Translations under genes and position numbers: made by a program
DNA from: a virus
IMG/VR virus record: IMGVR_UViG_3300024311_000803
Coordinates: 1 to 23,136 of that record
DNA: 23,136 nucleotides
Direction: 5' to 3' (one strand)
The notes under the pieces: model-generated
Told to the model about the DNA's origin: nothing
What the model saw: only the letters and a program-made list of their open reading frames with translations
The model's database searches: none
Part shown: positions 22,437 to 23,136 of the stretch, piece after piece
How the letters are laid out: every line of letters starts with the position of its first letter
Numbering within the stretch: the first letter of the stretch is position 1

Positions 22437-22934
22437 ATGATCCGACTGTCTGCCGTTGTGTTCTCAGTTGCAGCGCTGGCGCTGCAGGGTTGCACCAGCC
22501 TGCCATCGGTCATCCGGGCGTCGAGCCAGATCCCGATCACCGTCCACAACAGCGGCAAGGAGTTGGCCGAGTCCGGAGCGGTCTACCTGTGGCCACCGCA
22601 CTCCAGCGCGGCGATCGTTGATGGCAAGGGGAATCGGTGCATCCTGGCGGCGAGTGGGGCGCGCACGGTCGACGCGAGTTCGGAGGCGGCGCTGAAGATT
22701 GGAAAGGCGCTGGAGAAGATCGAGGGACTGGATGCCTCGATCAAGACCAAGCTGGTGGAGTCGTTCACCAAGATCTCCGCAGCGGACAACCACGCTGCGT
22801 TCGCAGACATTGCGTTGTTTCATCTTTGCATGCTGGACCAGAACGGGACCTTCCAAGCCGGTGATTCGGGCAAGTCGAAGATGATCATGGATGCCTATCT
22901 GAAGACGGTGGAGTTCGCCAAGTCGCTTCCCTGA
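22437..22934 (+). CDS. lipoprotein of unknown function (165 aa)
   Basis: A 165-residue protein with a lipoprotein signal: MIRLSAVVFSVAALALQGC, lipobox LQGC with Cys19. Mature part has a beta-rich first half (SQIPITVHNSGKELAESGAV) and a helical second half. ATG 22437 is preceded by AAGGGGGA at 22425-22432; an upstream start at 22335 would remove the signal from its N-terminal position. Base composition is a little lower in G+C than the early genes. Positioned between early and packaging genes, it resembles cargo that changes the lysogen surface, for example superinfection exclusion, but this is not shown. Family not recognised. Confidence 0.75.
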   Translation: MIRLSAVVFSVAALALQGCTSLPSVIRASSQIPITVHNSGKELAESGAVYLWPPHSSAAIVDGKGNRCILAASGARTVDASSEAALKIGKALEKIEGLDASIKTKLVESFTKISAADNHAAFADIALFHLCMLDQNGTFQAGDSGKSKMIMDAYLKTVEFAKSLP

Positions 22935-22982
22935 CGAGGTGCCATCGAGGACGCGGGGGCTTTGAGGGCCTCGAAGACTCTA

Positions 22983-23040
22983 GGTCCGGCGCGCCCCCCT
23001 GCACCTGTCCGACGCTGCAGGCGATGCTGCGGGCACGATG
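22983..23040 (+). promoter_or_regulatory. candidate phage late promoter, copy 2 (before packaging operon)
   Basis: Carries the same blocks as 2492-2549: GGTCC, 4 bases, the 18-mer CGCCCCCCTGCACCTGTC (22992-23009), 17 bases, CTGCGGGCAC (23027-23036), one base, ATG. Total span is 58 bases in both copies, and the 17-base spacers are mostly different. The adjacent downstream genes differ, so the shared blocks are likely functional and not a duplicated gene start. Nothing else in the window shows this element by eye. Confidence 0.55.
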
Positions 23041-23136
23041 CGCAAGGACTGGTCGAAGCAACTGGACGAGGTGACGTTCCGGTGCGGTGTGTGCCGGCAC
23101 ACGTGGTCGGCCGCGCCTGACCTGGTGGAGGCGGAC
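23038..23136 (+). CDS. zinc-knuckle protein, partial; possible terminase-related gene
   Basis: A frame open to the window end, so only the first 33 residues are seen. The start ATG lies one base after the late-promoter-like element. The sequence VTFRCGVCRHTWSAAPDLVE has a Cys-x2-Cys-x-His knuckle. The second half of a zinc site would lie outside the window. Late operons of siphophages usually begin with terminase genes, and I recall small terminase-like proteins of Burkholderiales phages with such an N-terminal zinc ribbon. The assignment is therefore a guess from position and motif. Confidence 0.5.
   Translation, partial: MRKDWSKQLDEVTFRCGVCRHTWSAAPDLVEAD

Overview
The window looks like phage or prophage DNA from a high-GC proteobacterium, most likely a Burkholderiales betaproteobacterium. 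This rests on the very G+C-rich coding, dense overlapping genes and the protein families seen; the host is an inference. No rRNA, tRNA, insertion sequence or CRISPR array was seen.

Layout. Left edge (1-2546): a leftward conserved hypothetical gene, a non-coding leader full of direct and inverted repeats (580-919), a small rightward gene, and a leftward low-GC gene with a HEPN-like motif. Tail-tip module (2547-7819, rightward): a Dit-like protein, a DUF2163-like hub protein, an NlpC/P60-like protein, a 929-residue tail-tip/host-specificity protein and two small accessory tail proteins, then a small lipoprotein (7891-8082). The first four follow the order of baseplate genes known from gene transfer agents and related siphophages. 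Accessory island (8123-11321, leftward, lower GC): a membrane protein, an OLD-like ABC ATPase with a TOPRIM-like C-terminus, and a HEPN-domain protein. Regulatory switch (11699-12692): two leftward ribbon-helix-helix paralogues, a divergent ribbon-helix-helix gene and dyad operators. Early/replication operon (12714-21704, rightward): a BRO-N protein, a CII/CP76-like activator, small DNA-binding and zinc proteins, a tyrosine recombinase lacking its N-terminal domain, a primase-helicase, an HNH nuclease and a terminal HNH-derived/HTH protein. Right edge (22028-23136): a small helical protein, a lipoprotein, and the start of a zinc-knuckle protein that probably opens the packaging/late operon.

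How the parts fit. On a circular phage map the order tail, accessory genes, repressors, early genes, packaging is lambda-like, so the window spans the non-structural arc of the genome. The same 58-bp two-block element lies directly before the first tail-tip gene and before the last, partial gene. It is a good candidate for a phage late promoter that fires both late operons.

The most interesting candidate system is the leftward pair HEPN protein (10560-11321) plus OLD-like ATPase/TOPRIM protein (9034-10521). It has its own palindromic operator and possibly a downstream membrane partner. It resembles a compact anti-phage or abortive-infection cassette but matches no named two-gene system I can identify with certainty. 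A second HEPN-like gene sits at 1357-2376.
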